From: a bacterium
Lineage (GTDB): Bacteria; CSSED10-310; JAFGSJ01
Assembly (NCBI GenBank): GCA_016934675.1
Contig: JAFGSJ010000012.1
Coordinates: forward strand, 1-32,553
Direction of reading: 5' to 3'
Length of the DNA: 32,553 nt
This document shows, piece by piece, positions 32,402 to 32,553 of this stretch (its first letter is position 1; each line of letters opens with the position of its first letter). Below the pieces are notes generated by a model. The model searched no databases and had not been told where the DNA came from. It saw only the letters and a program-made list of their open reading frames with translations. Made by a program: the position numbers and the translations under genes.

Positions 32402-32551
32402 CTACTCGCTTGAAATGAACTGTCTCCCTTTGGAGGATTTACACCCTTCTTGTCCCCCTTTGGAGCGGGCCGGGGGGAGGACTTCACCGGATTCTACTAA
32501 CTCTTCTATAATTTCCTCGAGCATGTCCCTGACTCCCTCGATATTCGTCAA
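32402..32551 (-). pseudogene. Possible C-terminal fragment of a gene cut by the window edge
   Basis: Minus strand, stop at 32402-32404. The visible 49 codons start at the edge with a helical, plausible EGVRDMLEEIIEELVESGE and then run through the repeat module (SKGGQEG, KSSKGRQ). The helical part faintly resembles the tail of a HicB-type antitoxin, but no domain can be asserted. It is more likely the degenerate tail of a repeated sequence. A related reading frame at about 725-895 lacks a start. Confidence 0.2.
32420..32466 (-). repeat. Second dispersed repeat module, copy B
   Basis: Matches the reverse complement of 794-840 over 47 bp with six differences. Similarity weakens but continues towards the window edge (about 32540). 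Confidence 0.6.
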
Positions 32552-32553
32552 AA

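Larger units (their letters stand above)
31939..32553. other. Right flank: promoter, then repeat mosaic, no confident gene
   Basis: Positions 31988-32016 are the promoter for the SpoT-like gene. Beyond 32040 I see only repeats: an imperfect hairpin at 32051-32070, copy B of the dispersed repeat (32087-32195), a palindromic CTGTCCCGAGCTTGTCGAGGGA at 32202-32223 that recalls widespread extragenic palindromes, the TACCAGG end at 32226-32250, and module copy B at 32420-32466. A reading frame on the minus strand from the window edge to a stop at 32402 is too short and repeat-derived to call. Confidence 0.6.

Noticed and set aside
1..32553. tRNA, rRNA and CRISPR search by eye
   Set aside because: No cloverleaf-type T-loop motif in context, no rRNA-like stretch and no regularly spaced repeat was seen on either strand.
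1..32553. The block between the end repeats as a composite transposon or integrated element
   Set aside because: No transposase, integrase or attachment site is seen, and the cargo includes housekeeping genes such as lipB and a SpoT-like gene. Repeat-induced assembly breaks are the simpler explanation.

Overview
The window (about 32.5 kb) is a gene-dense bacterial chromosome segment with 22 confident protein genes, no tRNA or rRNA gene, no CRISPR array and no transposase gene. Intact lipoate metabolism (lipB), a PilB/GspE-type assembly ATPase, DksA-type control, a SpoT-like alarmone hydrolase and bactofilin are housekeeping-like functions, so this is a chromosome and not a phage or plasmid. 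Many fused signalling proteins (FHA, receiver, histidine kinase, Ser/Thr kinase, PP2C phosphatase, H-NOX) and several sugar transferases suggest a free-living, surface-associated Gram-negative-type bacterium with a large regulatory repertoire. I cannot assign a phylum from sequence alone.

Layout. (1) Positions 1-958 hold no gene; they are a mosaic of short palindromic and inverted repeats, and related modules recur inverted at the far right end (32051-32553). The window is therefore bounded by repeats, as expected for a metagenomic contig that broke at them. (2) 959-7221 (+) is a tight operon behind a strong sigma70-like promoter: a helix-hairpin-helix protein of unknown role, a pentapeptide-repeat protein with an extra beta-rich tail, a bactofilin, two GT4 glycosyltransferases and a membrane-anchored polysaccharide deacetylase. 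(3) 7252-12912 (-) is an apparent signalling operon: H-NOX gas sensor, membrane PH-domain protein, receiver-histidine kinase, FHA-GAF-PP2C phosphatase, UPF0371/DUF1846 protein. (4) 13200-18107 (+) holds a tricorn-type protease, a small secreted cysteine-rich protein and a degenerate receiver-PAS protein. (5) 18126-22065 (-) is a glycosyltransferase cluster (two GT2, one GT-B) that includes a spore-photoproduct-lyase-like radical SAM protein. (6) lipB (+) and a dksA-like gene (-) converge around 23.0-23.1 kb. (7) 23545-27857 (-) encodes a receiver-Ser/Thr kinase, a double-FHA protein and a PilB-type ATPase carrying zinc ribbons and its own receiver. (8) 28030-31938 (-) encodes an exported YidD-domain protein, a DHH phosphoesterase and a SpoT-like HD hydrolase whose synthetase domain is not recognisable.

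How they may work together. The most distinctive units are the kinase/FHA/PilB operon, which reads as a phosphorylation-controlled pilus or secretion motor; the H-NOX-led operon, which reads as a nitric oxide sensing cascade ending in a PP2C phosphatase; and the bactofilin operon, which links a cytoskeletal scaffold to envelope polysaccharide synthesis. These functional links are inferred from gene order and domain content.
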